Assembly (NCBI RefSeq): GCF_007859305.1
Contig: NZ_VOHE01000002.1
Location: 124,001-188,000 of the forward strand
Direction of reading: 5' to 3'
From: Luteimonas wenzhouensis
GTDB lineage: Bacteria > Pseudomonadota > Gammaproteobacteria > Xanthomonadales > Xanthomonadaceae
Length of the DNA stretch: 64,000 nt
In this document: positions 38,148 to 53,935 of the stretch, piece after piece
How the letters are laid out: each line of letters starts with the position of its first letter
Position numbering within the stretch: the first letter of the stretch is position 1
Notes under the pieces: model-generated
The model's database searches: none
What the model was told of the DNA's origin: nothing
Seen by the model: only the letters and a program-made list of their open reading frames with translations
Position numbers and translations under genes: made by a program

Positions 38148-38247
38148 GAACCTCTGGGACCACCCTCGCTGCGGAAGTCGTACGACATGATACCGGATGC
38201 CGCGACGGCGTCGCCCGCGGGCGGCGGAACGCGGCATACTGCCGGCG

Positions 38248-38808
38248 ATGGCGAAGAAGCCTCCACCACCGGACGAAGCCCACGCGCCGGGCGAGGACGA
38301 CGATGCGGCGCTGTTCCGCGCCGCGATCGGCCCGGTGCGCGAACTGCCGCCCGTCGAGGCGCGCCCGGCGCGTCCTCGGCCGCGCCCGGGCACGCGCATG
38401 GCCGAACTGGGCGATGCCGATGCCCGGGACGAGTTCCTGCGCCTGCTCGACGAAGCGCCGGTGGAAGCCGGCGACACCCTGCGCCATCGGCGCGACCAGG
38501 TGTCGGCGCGCGTGCTCAAGCGGTTGGCCCAGGGCGAGTACGCGGTGCAGGACGAGATCGACCTGCACCACGCCACCGCCGCGGCCGCTGCGACGCTGCT
38601 GCGACGGTTCCTGCGCGACGCGCGCGACGCGGGTGCACGCTGCGTGCGCGTCATCCACGGCAAGGGCCTCAATTCCGAGGGCGTGCCGGTGTTGAAGAAC
38701 CTGTGCGATCGCCTGCTGCGCCAGCGCGCAGACGTGCTGGCTTTCCATTCGGCGCCACCGGCGCAGGGCGGGACCGGGGCGGTGCTGGTGCTGCTGCGTT
38801 CGCGCTGA
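38248..38808 (+). CDS. Smr-domain protein (putative endonuclease)
   Basis: 186 residues. An N-terminal basic/Pro-rich part (about 1-50) leads to a Smr domain with [11 protein letters not shown] (LDLHG-like), [12 protein letters not shown] (HGxG) and a C-terminal [19 protein letters not shown]. Smr domains are nucleases in MutS2 and in SmrB/YfcN, which cuts mRNA at collided ribosomes. This stand-alone form is closest to SmrA/SmrB by layout. ATG 38248 is chosen over 38197 because it begins the family-like MAKKPPPP. Confidence 0.88.
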   Translation: MAKKPPPPDEAHAPGEDDDAALFRAAIGPVRELPPVEARPARPRPRPGTRMAELGDADARDEFLRLLDEAPVEAGDTLRHRRDQVSARVLKRLAQGEYAVQDEIDLHHATAAAAATLLRRFLRDARDAGARCVRVIHGKGLNSEGVPVLKNLCDRLLRQRADVLAFHSAPPAQGGTGAVLVLLRSR

Positions 38809-38971
38809 AGCCGGCGCAGGCGATCGTGCGCGCCGGCCGGCAAGGCTCGCGCGGCGCTGCCGCGACCGGGGCACCGGCCGGCCGCGACGTGGCTCTCCTC
38901 CCGTGGACGACCCTCAACCCCGGCCGGCGTTCCGCCCTGCGCCGGACCGGCCACGCGGACCCGCCGCGTGG

Positions 38972-40048
38972 CTAGTCTGGTGCCGCGCCTTCTCCCGCGA
39001 CGTCCTCCACCTCGCCCAGTTCGGCGAGCACGCTGGTCGCGTAGCTTCCGGGCGGCAACGCGAACTCGAGGCGCAGGGTGGCGGGGTCCGGCCACGACCA
39101 CGACAGGTCGCGCACGCACAGCCGGGTCGCGCGCCGCTCCTGGCGCAGCCCGGCCGCCTCCAGGCCTTCGCGCAGGCGCCGCAGGACCGGATCGTCCAGC
39201 GCGGCGAGCTCGAGTGCCCGCGCCGCCCCGGCGCTGCGCAGTTCGCCGCGGCCCCACAGCGGCGCGGTCGGGTGGATGTCGAAGGCCTCCAGCCGCGATT
39301 GGAGCTGCGCATCGGCCGCCACCGGGCCGAACACGCTGCGGCTGCCGTCGAGCATCCAGACCTCGCCATCCAGGCCGCGGTCCCAGCACCCCGCCGCCAC
39401 CCGTGCCGCCAGCACCCGGTTGAACAGTTCCGAACGCGCCGCCGACAGCAGCATCGAACGCTCCTCGCGGCGAACCCGCCGGCCCGAGAACATCGCCAGC
39501 GCCCTGGCCACGTTGCCGCCGCCGCGGCCGAAACGCTGGCTGCCGAACGCATTGGGCACGCCGCGCGCGCGGATCGCCTGCAGCCGCACCTCGATCGCGG
39601 CAGGCTCGCCCTGCACCCGGCGCAGGGCCAGCACGAAGCGGTTGCCGGCCAGCGCGCCACGCGCAAGCTTGCGCACGTGGCGCGCGGCGTGCAGCACGCG
39701 CAGTCCCCCGCCGGTATCCGCTTCGCCGAAGGCGAGCTCCTCCAGCGGCGGGGCTGCGCGGCCGGGCAGGTGCACCGTGAAACGCTGGCGAACGACGGCG
39801 TGGCGGTCCTTGGTCCCGGCATAGCCCACCGCCGACTCGGGGACGCCCGCCCAGCGCGCGATGCGCCGGGCGACGAAGGCGGTATTGAGCGCGCGCTTCT
39901 CCACCGCCAGCAGCAGGTGCTCGCCACCGCCGCTGGCGTCGAACGCATCGAGTTCCTCCACCCGGAAGTCCCCGGGCGTCTCGCGCAGGCGCGCACGCAG
40001 CACCGGGCCGCCATGGGCGCGCGGCGCCGGGCCGGAGGCTTCGCTCAC
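38972..40048 (-). CDS. truD: tRNA pseudouridine(13) synthase TruD
   Basis: 358 residues, GTG start overlapping the ispF stop as GTGA. It converts U13 of tRNA-Glu to pseudouridine. The catalytic Asp81 is in [29 protein letters not shown] marks the TruD-specific region. The insertion domain follows (about 155-300). The coupling to ispF is common in gammaproteobacteria. Confidence 0.95.
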   Translation of the reverse strand: MSEASGPAPRAHGGPVLRARLRETPGDFRVEELDAFDASGGGEHLLLAVEKRALNTAFVARRIARWAGVPESAVGYAGTKDRHAVVRQRFTVHLPGRAAPPLEELAFGEADTGGGLRVLHAARHVRKLARGALAGNRFVLALRRVQGEPAAIEVRLQAIRARGVPNAFGSQRFGRGGGNVARALAMFSGRRVRREERSMLLSAARSELFNRVLAARVAAGCWDRGLDGEVWMLDGSRSVFGPVAADAQLQSRLEAFDIHPTAPLWGRGELRSAGAARALELAALDDPVLRRLREGLEAAGLRQERRATRLCVRDLSWSWPDPATLRLEFALPPGSYATSVLAELGEVEDVAGEGAAPD

Positions 40049-40518
40049 GCGGCCACGAGCAGGCACGCGGCGAGCGCGGCGATGCCCTCGCCGCGGCCGA
40101 TGAAGCCCATGCGTTCGTTGGTCGTGGCCTTGACCGAGATCGCGTCCAGCCCCACGCCCAGGTCCGCCGCGATCGTCTCGCGCATCGCCTGCGCATGCGG
40201 GCCGACCTTCGGCCGCTCGCACACCACGGTCACGTCGGCATTGCCCACCCGCCAGCCGCGCTCGCGCAGCAGCGCGTTGCAGTGGCGCAGGAACACCCGG
40301 CTGTCGGCGTCCTTCCAGCGCGGGTCCGAGGGCGGGAAGTGGGTGCCGATATCGCCCAGCGCCAGCGCGCCGAGCATGGCGTCGCACAGCGCATGCAGCA
40401 CCACGTCGCCGTCGCTGTGCGCGGCCAGGCCGCGCTCGTGCGGCACCCGCACGCCGCCGAGCATCACGTGGTCGCCTTCGCCGAAGGCATGGACGTCGTA
40501 GCCCTGGCCGATGCGCAT
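40045..40518 (-). CDS. ispF: 2-C-methyl-D-erythritol 2,4-cyclodiphosphate synthase
   Basis: 157-residue trimeric enzyme of the MEP isoprenoid pathway. Zinc ligands Asp8, His10 and His42 are visible (GYDVHAF, AAHSDGD), with [10 protein letters not shown] and [18 protein letters not shown] as further signatures. The ATG at 40518 gives family length; GTG at 40524 is two codons upstream. The stop overlaps truD. Confidence 0.97.
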   Translation of the reverse strand: MRIGQGYDVHAFGEGDHVMLGGVRVPHERGLAAHSDGDVVLHALCDAMLGALALGDIGTHFPPSDPRWKDADSRVFLRHCNALLRERGWRVGNADVTVVCERPKVGPHAQAMRETIAADLGVGLDAISVKATTNERMGFIGRGEGIAALAACLLVAA

Positions 40519-40520
40519 GT

Positions 40521-40973
40521 TCACGGCAGGAACAGCTCCACCAGGCGGTTCATGTCGACGTGGCGGATCAGGCCCTGGGCTTCGGCCGCCACCCGGGGTT
40601 CGGCGAACAGCCCCTCGCCCGCCATCTGCCCGATCCGGCCAAAAGCCTCGCCGATCGCCGCATCGGCCGAACCGTCGCGGAACGCTTGCCGCGCCTGGTC
40701 GGCGCAATCGACGGTGAGCAGGCGCACCATCAGCTCGCCCATGGCGCGGTTGGCCTGTTCGCGGCGAGCGTCACTGACCCGGGCCAGGTCTTCCAGGTCC
40801 GGATGCAGCGCGATCGCCGAGAACATCCACTGCACCAGGGTGCGACGGTCGCCGGGACCGGTCGCCGTCACCACGCACGACTGCAGGTCGCCGGGCGCCT
40901 CCCGTACGCCGGCCGCGCTCCACGGTGTCGCCACGCAAGCCAGCGCCAGCAGCCCGCCCAGGATGTGTTTCAT
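40521..40973 (-). CDS. Secreted hypothetical protein between ispD and ispF
   Basis: 150 residues, no family recognised. A signal peptide ([20 protein letters not shown]) is followed by a mostly helical soluble protein with two cysteines in the mature part (SCVVTATG and VDCADQAR), which could form a disulfide. The ATG overlaps the ispD stop as ATGA, and the stop lies 2 bases before the ispF ATG, so it is firmly inside the ispD-ispF-truD transcript. Function unknown. Confidence 0.75.
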   Translation of the reverse strand: MKHILGGLLALACVATPWSAAGVREAPGDLQSCVVTATGPGDRRTLVQWMFSAIALHPDLEDLARVSDARREQANRAMGELMVRLLTVDCADQARQAFRDGSADAAIGEAFGRIGQMAGEGLFAEPRVAAEAQGLIRHVDMNRLVELFLP

Positions 40974-41695
40974 GCTCCGTCTCCCTCTGCCTGGCGCCGT
41001 GCCAGGATGAATTCAAACCGCGCCAGATCGCTGGCGGTGGTGATCTTGAAGTTGTCCTCATCGCCCTCGACCAGCAGCGGGCGCATGCCCTGGCGCTCCA
41101 TCGCCATCGCCTCGTCGGTCACCTCGACCCCGGCTTCGCGCGCCGCTTCCAGCGCCCGCGTCAGCTGCAGGCGCCGGAACAGCTGCGGGGTGAGCGCGCG
41201 CCACAGCCGTTCGCGCGGCTCGGTACCGTCGATGCCGCCGTCGTCGCCGGCGCGCTTGAGGGTATCGCGCACCGGCGCGGCCAGGATCGCCCCCACCGGG
41301 TCGGCGCGCCCGCGTTCGAGCAGCGCCGTCAGGTCGGCGTGGCGCAGGTTCGGCCGCGCCGCGTCGTGCACCAGCACGAATTCGTCCGCGCGCACCTCGT
41401 GCGGCAGCGCGAGCAACCCCGCCAGCACCGAGCCGGCGCGGGAGTCGCCGCCCGTGCAGGCCAGCAGCGGCTTGTCGTGCAGGCGCTCCCAGCCCGGCCA
41501 GTGGCGATCACCCTCGGCCAGCACCACCACCGCGCCGCGCACGCCCGGGTGCGACAGCACGGCGTCCAGGGCATGGCCGAGCAGCGGCCGTCCGGCGACC
41601 TCGACGTACTGCTTGGGCAGCTCGCCACCGAAGCGGCTGCCGCGGCCGGCGGCGACCACGATCGCCCAGGCCCCGCGCGCCGGGTCCGGGCTCAC
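40970..41695 (-). CDS. ispD: 2-C-methyl-D-erythritol 4-phosphate cytidylyltransferase
   Basis: 241 residues. Joins MEP with CTP in the MEP pathway. The nucleotide loop [20 protein letters not shown] (about 11-30), [16 protein letters not shown] and [18 protein letters not shown] are family signatures. The start overlaps the ftsB stop (ATGA); the stop overlaps the next unknown gene. Confidence 0.97.
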   Translation of the reverse strand: MSPDPARGAWAIVVAAGRGSRFGGELPKQYVEVAGRPLLGHALDAVLSHPGVRGAVVVLAEGDRHWPGWERLHDKPLLACTGGDSRAGSVLAGLLALPHEVRADEFVLVHDAARPNLRHADLTALLERGRADPVGAILAAPVRDTLKRAGDDGGIDGTEPRERLWRALTPQLFRRLQLTRALEAAREAGVEVTDEAMAMERQGMRPLLVEGDEDNFKITTASDLARFEFILARRQAEGDGA

Positions 41696-42018
41696 GGCCG
41701 CCCCTCCGGGTCCGGCTCCGGCTGCGGACGGTCGCGCTGGTCGTCGACCACGCGGTAGAACACTTCGCCCGGGCGGATCATGCCCAGCTCGCTGCGCGCG
41801 CGCTCCTCGATCGCGGCCTCGCCCGACTTGAGGTCGGCCACTTCCGCCGCCAGCGCCGCGTTGCGCTGCTGCAGGCCCTCGTTCTGCCGCGCCTGCTGCG
41901 CCACTCGCGCCTGGAGCTCCTCCACCGCGCGGGTCCCGCCCTCGCCGAACCAGAGGCGGTACTGCAGCCAGCCCAGCAGAACCACCAGCGCCAGCAGCAG
42001 TACGCGCAACCAGCGCAT
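41692..42018 (-). CDS. ftsB: Cell division protein FtsB
   Basis: 108-residue bitopic division protein that pairs with FtsL and FtsQ. One membrane helix near the N-terminus ([20 protein letters not shown]) is followed by a coiled coil (about 30-70) and [19 protein letters not shown], the family end motif. The Pro/Glu-rich tail is short. It lies 10 bases after eno and overlaps ispD, the eno-ftsB-ispD order being typical. Confidence 0.95.
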   Translation of the reverse strand: MRWLRVLLLALVVLLGWLQYRLWFGEGGTRAVEELQARVAQQARQNEGLQQRNAALAAEVADLKSGEAAIEERARSELGMIRPGEVFYRVVDDQRDRPQPEPDPEGRP

Positions 42019-42028
42019 GGCCCGGGGG

Positions 42029-43354
<1,326 letters not shown>

Positions 43355-43448
43355 TTAGCGGAGCGCGGCGCGTCCTGCCGGCCCGGGCCGCCGGGCGGCC
43401 GCGCCGGCGGATCGTTGCCGGGGAAAGCGTTGCCGCGGCTGGGGACGC

Positions 43449-43474
43449 CGGCCGGGCCGCCTCCCGCCCGGCCG
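43449..43474 (-). terminator. GC hairpin after kdsA
   Basis: 9-bp perfect stem CGGCCGGGC/GCCCGGCCG with an 8-base loop, 10 bases after the kdsA stop (TAG). No T tract follows on the minus strand, so it may be an RNA-stabilising or attenuating hairpin in the 169-base kdsA-eno gap instead of a terminator. Confidence 0.35.
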
Positions 43475-43484
43475 CGGGGCCCGG

Positions 43485-44318
43485 CTAGAGCGACTGTTCG
43501 GCGAAACCGCGGCGCTTGGTGACCGCGTCGAGCTCGAGCAGGGTTTCCAGCAGCTCCTGCATGCGGCCCAGCGGCCAGGCGTTGGGGCCGTCGGACAGCG
43601 CCTTCGACGGATCCGGGTGGGTCTCGGCGAACAGGCCCGACACCCCCACCGCCACCGCGGCGCGCGCCAGCACCGGCACGAACTCGCGCTGGCCGCCGGA
43701 ACTGGTGCCCTGGCCACCCGGCAGCTGCACCGAGTGGGTGGCGTCGAACACCACCGGGCAGCCGGTCTCGCGCATCACCGCCAGCGAGCGCATGTCGCTG
43801 ACCAGGTTGTTGTAGCCGAAGCTGGCGCCGCGCTCGCAGACCAGGATCTGCTGGTTGCCGGTCGACTTCGCCTTCTCCACCACCGGCTTCATGTCCCAGG
43901 GCGAGAGGAACTGGCCCTTCTTGATGTTGACCGGCTTGCCGGCGCTGCAGGCCTTGCGGATGAAGTCGGTCTGGCGCACCAGGAACGCCGGGGTCTGCAG
44001 CACGTCGACCACCGCGGCCACCTCGTCCATCGGGGTGTACTCGTGCACGTCGGTGAGCACCGGCACGCCCACCTGGCGCCTGACTTCGGCCAGCACCCGC
44101 AGGCCCTCCTCCATCCCCGGGCCGCGGAAGCTGCTGCCCGAGGTGCGGTTGGCCTTGTCGAAGCTGGACTTGAAGATGAAGTTCATCCCCAGCCGGCCGG
44201 TGATCTCCTTCAGCCGGCCGGCGACGTCCAGCTGCAGCTGCTCGGACTCGACCACGCAGGGGCCGGCGATGAGGAAGAGGGGCTGGTCGAGGCCAACCTT
44301 GAATCCGCACAGTTCCAT
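43485..44318 (-). CDS. kdsA: 3-deoxy-8-phosphooctulonate (KDO-8-P) synthase
   Basis: 277 residues. Condenses arabinose 5-phosphate with PEP for the KDO sugar of lipopolysaccharide. Signatures: [40 protein letters not shown] and [12 protein letters not shown]. 100 bases separate it from pyrG; the pyrG-kdsA-eno order is classic. Confidence 0.98.
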   Translation of the reverse strand: MELCGFKVGLDQPLFLIAGPCVVESEQLQLDVAGRLKEITGRLGMNFIFKSSFDKANRTSGSSFRGPGMEEGLRVLAEVRRQVGVPVLTDVHEYTPMDEVAAVVDVLQTPAFLVRQTDFIRKACSAGKPVNIKKGQFLSPWDMKPVVEKAKSTGNQQILVCERGASFGYNNLVSDMRSLAVMRETGCPVVFDATHSVQLPGGQGTSSGGQREFVPVLARAAVAVGVSGLFAETHPDPSKALSDGPNAWPLGRMQELLETLLELDAVTKRRGFAEQSL

Positions 44319-44418
44319 GGCAACACCTCGGGTTGTGGCGGCCCGCGACGGAACGCGGTCCGGACAGGGGACGGCGCGGGCGCGCCGGGTCGTCCCGCAC
44401 CGGCGGGACCGCCAGGAC

Positions 44419-48683
<4,265 letters not shown>

Positions 48684-48784
48684 TGCGGCCGCGTCATTGA
48701 CGTTTCCCGGGGCGACGGCAGCATCCCGGTTCCGGCGCGCGGTCCCGCCGCATCGACGGCACTGCGCAGAGTCTGGTTCCGGGC

Positions 48785-50890
48785 TCACTCGCCCACGTGC
48801 ACGCGCCACCGCAGCACTGTCCCGTCCTGCCGATCGGGCCGCGTACCCGGCCGGTCGGCGGCATAGGGCTCGCCGCTGTGCGGGAGGATGCCCAGGTAGC
48901 GATGGGTCTTCATCGACAGCAGCATGAACTCGCCGCGCAGCAGGTCCTGCCACATGAAGCGGCTGTCGACCGGATGCTCGGGCAGCAGGCGCACGTCCGC
49001 GGACAGGCCGATGCCGACCACGGTCAGAAAACCGCTGCCGTCCATCGCTTCCAGCGCCACCTGGCCACCACCGCGGTCGTGCACGCGGAAGCGGGCGGCC
49101 GGCGACTTCGCCTTCTCCTCGCCGGGCGGCAGCGGCTGCACCACGCCCAGCGGATGTACCGTCGCCACGCTGCCGTCGCCCAGGTTCTCCAGCACCACCA
49201 CCTTGCCCAGCGGAATGTTGCGCGAACGGTCGGCGAGCGGCTCGACCAGCTCGAAACGGTCGAAGTCCGCGTATCCGCCTTCGCGATCCTCCCGGTTGAA
49301 GGCGAACAGCGCGTAGCGCACGCCCTGGAAGGTCTTGAGCTGGTACGGCAGGCGCACCGGTTCGCCGATGTCGTGGAACTCGCGCCCGTCCTCGCTCCAG
49401 GAGAACCAGGCCAGGTCCTGGTCGTGGTCGCCACGCACGCGCAGGTGCACCCGCGCCTGCTCCAGCGGCACGTCGACGCGCCGGTCCCCGTGCTGCGCAT
49501 ACCAGCGCAGGACGTGCCGGCCGTCTTCCCGCGCCACCGCCAGCCATGCGGCCGGCATGTTAAGCAGGCCGAGGCCGGCGATATCCCCCGGCTGCAGCCC
49601 CGAAGCATCCATCACGACGGTGGCGGTCGCCTCCGGCCCCACCACCCGCTGGGTCAGCGTGTTGCGCGCATGCAGGAAGCCTGCCGCGGGCAGGGTATGC
49701 AGGCGCAGGTATCCCGGGCGCTCGCGCAACGACCACTTGCCCGCCCGCGGCTGGTGGTTCCACTGCCACACCGGCTGCAGCTGCGCGGCGGAAAACTCGT
49801 CGCTGCGCGCGTACGGCGCACGGGGCCGGACATCCGCACCCACCTGCGGCTTGGCCCAGGTCCGCGGCGAGCGGCCGAGGTTGCCGGGCAGCCCGAAGTA
49901 CGGCCAGCCTTCGTGCCAGGTCACCGGCGACAGGAAGGTGGTGCGGCCGATGGACTTGAGGTCCATCATCGAAAAACCCCACCAGCTGCCGTCGGGCGCC
50001 TGCACGATCCCGCCCTGGTGCAGCGGCACCGCGCCGAGTTCGTTGTCGCCCGGCTTGCGGTGCGAGAACCGGGCGCCGTCGGCCGGGATCGGCGAGCGCT
50101 GGCCCACGCTGTCCTCCCACCAGCCGCGCTGGAAGCCCATGGTTTCGCTGGCGCTAATGGCGACCGTCTCCCAGGGGCCGTCCAGGCGGTCGGCGCGCGC
50201 GGCCTGCATGCGCCCGACCGGGGCGTAGTTGGCGCTGATGATGTAGTAGCGCCCATCGATCTTGTAGAAGTGGTGGCCCTCGCCCATGCCGTGGCCGGCC
50301 GGGATGATCACCCGCTCGCTGCCCTCGACCACGCCCGACAGGTCCGGCTTGAGCTCCACCAACCGCACCTCGTTGTAGTTGAACACCGCCCACACCCGGC
50401 CGTCGTCGTCGAACAGCACCGACAGGTCGTGCAGGTTGCGGTCGATCACCGTGTGCGCCCACGGCCCCGCCGGATCCTCGGCGGTGAACACGTGCAGCCC
50501 GCGCTCGTTGATGTTGGCGAAAATGTGGAAGCGGCCATGGTGATGGCGCAGTACCGGTGCCCAGATGCCCTGGCCGTACAGGTCCCTGCCTTCCTCCAGG
50601 CGGTATTCGGGGCCCGGAGGGAATTCCGCCAGCGCGTACGACACGAATTCCCAGTTCACCAGGTCGCGCGAGCGCAGCACCGGCAGGCCCGGCACCGCGT
50701 GCATGGTGGTGCCGGTCAGGTAGAACCAGTCGCCGACGCGGATCAGGTCCGGGTCGGAAAACTCGTCGTAGAAGAGGGGGTTGGTGTAGGTGCCGTTGCC
50801 GTTGTCGGCGGTCCACGTGGCCGTCGCCGCGCGGGCCGGTGCGCCGACGGCCAGCAGGAACAGCATCAGCAACAGTCGCGCCCACACCAT
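48785..50890 (-). CDS. Secreted GH43 glycosidase (beta-xylosidase/arabinofuranosidase type)
   Basis: 701 residues with signal peptide (VWARLLLMLFLLAVGAPARA). The GH43 five-bladed propeller (about 33-330) has the base Asp46 in FSDPDLI, the pKa-modulating Asp155 in LHDLSVLF and the acid Glu204 in HGMGEGHHF. A C-terminal beta-sandwich resembling GH43_C2 (about 350-550) and a last domain with FMWQDLLRGEFMLLSMKTHRYLG, fascin/trefoil-like, follow. Activity is probably on xylosides or alpha-L-arabinofuranosides. Last gene of the ten-gene sugar cluster; 38 bases after GH97. Confidence 0.88.
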   Translation of the reverse strand: MVWARLLLMLFLLAVGAPARAATATWTADNGNGTYTNPLFYDEFSDPDLIRVGDWFYLTGTTMHAVPGLPVLRSRDLVNWEFVSYALAEFPPGPEYRLEEGRDLYGQGIWAPVLRHHHGRFHIFANINERGLHVFTAEDPAGPWAHTVIDRNLHDLSVLFDDDGRVWAVFNYNEVRLVELKPDLSGVVEGSERVIIPAGHGMGEGHHFYKIDGRYYIISANYAPVGRMQAARADRLDGPWETVAISASETMGFQRGWWEDSVGQRSPIPADGARFSHRKPGDNELGAVPLHQGGIVQAPDGSWWGFSMMDLKSIGRTTFLSPVTWHEGWPYFGLPGNLGRSPRTWAKPQVGADVRPRAPYARSDEFSAAQLQPVWQWNHQPRAGKWSLRERPGYLRLHTLPAAGFLHARNTLTQRVVGPEATATVVMDASGLQPGDIAGLGLLNMPAAWLAVAREDGRHVLRWYAQHGDRRVDVPLEQARVHLRVRGDHDQDLAWFSWSEDGREFHDIGEPVRLPYQLKTFQGVRYALFAFNREDREGGYADFDRFELVEPLADRSRNIPLGKVVVLENLGDGSVATVHPLGVVQPLPPGEEKAKSPAARFRVHDRGGGQVALEAMDGSGFLTVVGIGLSADVRLLPEHPVDSRFMWQDLLRGEFMLLSMKTHRYLGILPHSGEPYAADRPGTRPDRQDGTVLRWRVHVGE

Positions 50891-50928
50891 CGATCACCTC
50901 CCCGCGCGGCGCGGCCCGCGCCGCTGCG

Positions 50929-52914
50929 TCAGTCCAGCTGCAGCACGAATCCGCCGGCCTCGGGCACTTCCAGGTCCAGCGGCGCGTCCGGCGCCAGCTC
51001 CACCTGCCGCAGGGCGAAGCCAGGGGCATCGCCGCCGTCGGTGACCAGCGCGCCGCGCAGGGTGCCGCCGCCCAGCGCTTGCGCATCCAGCGTGATCGTC
51101 CGCGGCCCGGGTCCGGCATTGATCCCGGCCACGTACCGGCGGCCGCCGCCCTCGCGCATGAACACCGCGTACTTCCCCGGGTACCCGTCGAGGAAGCGGC
51201 TGTCGTCCCACACCTCCGGCAGGCCTGCGAGGACACCGCGCACGTAGTCCGGCACCTGGGCCATGCCCTCGGGCGTCTCGGCGTAGTGCTGGATGCCGGA
51301 GACGAACAGCACCGACTGGGCCAGCTCGAACGCCGGACTGGTGCGCCGTTGCACCCGGTCGTTGAGCTTCGCCATCGCCACCGGGGTGAAGTCCATCGGG
51401 TCGAACACGTTGCGCGTGAACGGCAGCGTGGCCGCGTGCACGGCCATCCGGTCGGCATTGGCCTGCTCGAAGGTGGCGAACTCCAGGCCGCGCACCGCCT
51501 CCATCGTCTGCAGGTGCGGCCAGGTGCGCTGCCAGCCGCGCGGCAGGGTCGAGCCGTGGAAGTTCATCTGGAAGCCGTAGGGCGCCGCGTCCGCCAGCAG
51601 GTCCAGGTAGTAGGCGATCATCGAGGCGCCGTCGCCGCCGAAGAAGTCCACCTTCAGCCCCGCCACGCCCATGGCCTTGAGCCGGTCGAACTCGCGCATC
51701 CGACTGGCGTGGTCGAGCAGCCGGCTTCGGGGCGTCTGCGGCGCTTCGTTCCAGTCGCCGGCCGAGTTGTACCAGACCAGGATCGACACGCCCTTGCCGC
51801 GCGCGTACTCCACCAGTTCGGCGAGCTTGTCCTCGCCGATCTGGGTGTCCCACAGCCCGTCGACCAGGGTGTAGCGCCAACCCATGCGCGCGGCGTAGTC
51901 GACGAACTGCCGCTGCACCTCGAACACGGTGTGGTCGTCGCCCAGCAGCGGCCAGCTCCACGACGCCTTGCCCGGCACCGAGGGCGCGGCCACCGCCGGC
52001 GGGTCGGCCAGGTCGGTGCCGAGGGTGGAATCGGCCACGGTGGCCAGGTCGCCCACCGCCACGATGCGCCAGGGCGAACGCCAGGGGAACGATTCGATCC
52101 ACGGCAGCGCCGGCTTGCCCGGCAGCGCCTCGCGTTCGTCGGGAAAGGCGAGCACGTATTCGCCGGGACGCGCGCCGTCGTCCAGGCGGCTGCCGGCGTC
52201 GCCGCGACGCAGGCTGCCCTCGCTGAGCAGGATCCAGTCCTCCCCGCTGCGGAACAGCGCCGGGAACACCCAGCCATGGCCCATCGGGCTCGGCGTGCCC
52301 ACCGGCACGTCCTGCAAGTAGTCCTCCTCGTAGGACGGGTTGGTGCGCCCCCAGCCGGTCTTGGGCTCGGCCAGCGGCTGCAGCCAGGCGTGGGCGGTGG
52401 ACGGCAGGCGGAAGGTCGCCGCATCGCGCGTCCAGGTGCGCAGGCCCGGTACTTCGCGCTCGAGCTCGTAGCGGAAGGCGGCGCCGTCGTTCGAGACCTG
52501 CCAGGCCACGACGAGTTCGTTTCCCTGCGCATCGCGCCAGCGGAACACGCGGCGATTGGCGCGATATGCGTTGTGGCGACGCTTGCCCGACAGCAGCTCG
52601 TAGTCGTCGGCCACCGGCTCCACCGCATCGGCCCCGGCGAAGGCCAGGGCCCGCGACAGGTCCACGCCCTCCCCCACCATGCCCAGCGGCGAGGGCGCGA
52701 CCACCTCGCGGCCCTGGCGCAGCAGCCGCCAGGTGGGCCTGCCTTCGGCGTCGAGCGACATTTCCACGCGCAGGCGGCCGTCAGGGCTGGCGACGTCACC
52801 AGGCGCCACCGCGTCTGCGGCGATCAGCGGCAGGCAGGCACCCAGCAGGGCCAGCGCGGCGAGGACGCGCAGGGCGCGCGCCTCCAGGCGGCGGCGTGGC
52901 ACCCGCTCACCCAT
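50929..52914 (-). CDS. Secreted GH97 glycosidase (retaining type)
   Basis: 661 residues; signal peptide (LRVLAALALLGACLPLIA). N-terminal beta-sandwich (about 40-290), then a barrel with candidate nucleophile Asp423 in LKVDFFGGDG and acid/base Glu472 in LQTMEAVRG. The Asp nucleophile places it with retaining GH97 enzymes (alpha-galactosidase or beta-L-arabinopyranosidase), not inverting SusB-type glucosidases. ATG 52914 overlaps the yjfF-like stop by 8 bases; GTG 52923 is an alternative. The context favours arabinose- or galactose-containing substrates. Confidence 0.88.
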   Translation of the reverse strand: MGERVPRRRLEARALRVLAALALLGACLPLIAADAVAPGDVASPDGRLRVEMSLDAEGRPTWRLLRQGREVVAPSPLGMVGEGVDLSRALAFAGADAVEPVADDYELLSGKRRHNAYRANRRVFRWRDAQGNELVVAWQVSNDGAAFRYELEREVPGLRTWTRDAATFRLPSTAHAWLQPLAEPKTGWGRTNPSYEEDYLQDVPVGTPSPMGHGWVFPALFRSGEDWILLSEGSLRRGDAGSRLDDGARPGEYVLAFPDEREALPGKPALPWIESFPWRSPWRIVAVGDLATVADSTLGTDLADPPAVAAPSVPGKASWSWPLLGDDHTVFEVQRQFVDYAARMGWRYTLVDGLWDTQIGEDKLAELVEYARGKGVSILVWYNSAGDWNEAPQTPRSRLLDHASRMREFDRLKAMGVAGLKVDFFGGDGASMIAYYLDLLADAAPYGFQMNFHGSTLPRGWQRTWPHLQTMEAVRGLEFATFEQANADRMAVHAATLPFTRNVFDPMDFTPVAMAKLNDRVQRRTSPAFELAQSVLFVSGIQHYAETPEGMAQVPDYVRGVLAGLPEVWDDSRFLDGYPGKYAVFMREGGGRRYVAGINAGPGPRTITLDAQALGGGTLRGALVTDGGDAPGFALRQVELAPDAPLDLEVPEAGGFVLQLD

Positions 52915-53935
52915 GACCGCCACCGCCCGCGGGACCGGTGCGCGCCAGCAGCCGCTGCAGCAGGCAGAACGCCAGCAGCAGCACGCCGATCGCGATCCGG
53001 GTCCACCATGAGCTCAGGGTGCCATCGAACGCGATCAGGGTCTGGATCAGGCCCAGCACCAGCACGCCGAACACCGTGCCCAGTACGTAGCCGCTTCCGC
53101 CGGCGAGCAGCGTGCCGCCGATCACCACGGCGGCGATCGCGTCCAGTTCCAGCCCCGTCGCGTGCAGGCTGTAGCCGCTGAGCATGTAGAACGTGTACAC
53201 CACCCCGGCCAGCGCCGAGCAGAAGCCGCTGAGCGCGTACACCTGCACCAGGGTGCGCTCGACCGGCAGGCCCATCAGGTGCGCCGACTGCACGTTGCCG
53301 CCGATCGCGTACACGGTGCGACCGAAGCGCGTCTTCGCCGCCAGCAGCGCGCCCACGGCCACCACGAGCAGGGCGATGAGCGCGCCGGCCGAGATCGAGG
53401 TGCGCCCGCCCAGCGGGATGCGCAGGCTCGCCACCGCCACGTGGAACGCGTGGTCGATGCCGATCGAGTCCACGCTCACCAGCGTGGCCGCGCCGCGCGC
53501 CAGGAACATGCCGGCCAGCGTCACCACGAACGGCTGCAGTCGGTAGCGTTCGATCAGCACCCCCATCAGCGCGCCGAACCCGGTGCCCAGCACCAGCACC
53601 GCGCCGATCGCCGGCAGCGGATGCCAGCCGTGGTGCTGGACGAGGCTGGCCAGCAGCACGGTGCTGAAGGCGATCACCGCGCCCACCGACAGGTCGATGC
53701 CGCCAGTCAGGATCACGAAGGTCATGCCGACCGCGACGATCAGCAGGAAGCTGTTGTCGATCAGCAGGTTGAGGAACACCTGCGGGCGCAGGAAACCGTC
53801 GTACAGCACGCCGCCGGCCACCGACATCGCGACGAACAGCGACACCGTGACCGCCAGCGACGCGTAGCGCGGATCGCGCCACAGGCGCGCCACGCCGCCG
53901 CCCCGCAACAGCGCGCGCAGCGACACCGCGCTCAT
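52907..53935 (-). CDS. yjfF: Sugar ABC transporter permease, YjfF-like
   Basis: 342-residue inner-membrane permease of the ribose/galactofuranose class (BPD_transp_2). ILTGGIDLSVGAVIAFSTVLL is the class signature; about ten helices, with GGNVQSAHLMGLPVERTLVQ as the cytoplasmic coupling region. It is the second permease, ATGA-coupled to the ytfT-like gene, and overlaps GH97. Confidence 0.9.
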   Translation of the reverse strand: MSAVSLRALLRGGGVARLWRDPRYASLAVTVSLFVAMSVAGGVLYDGFLRPQVFLNLLIDNSFLLIVAVGMTFVILTGGIDLSVGAVIAFSTVLLASLVQHHGWHPLPAIGAVLVLGTGFGALMGVLIERYRLQPFVVTLAGMFLARGAATLVSVDSIGIDHAFHVAVASLRIPLGGRTSISAGALIALLVVAVGALLAAKTRFGRTVYAIGGNVQSAHLMGLPVERTLVQVYALSGFCSALAGVVYTFYMLSGYSLHATGLELDAIAAVVIGGTLLAGGSGYVLGTVFGVLVLGLIQTLIAFDGTLSSWWTRIAIGVLLLAFCLLQRLLARTGPAGGGGHG

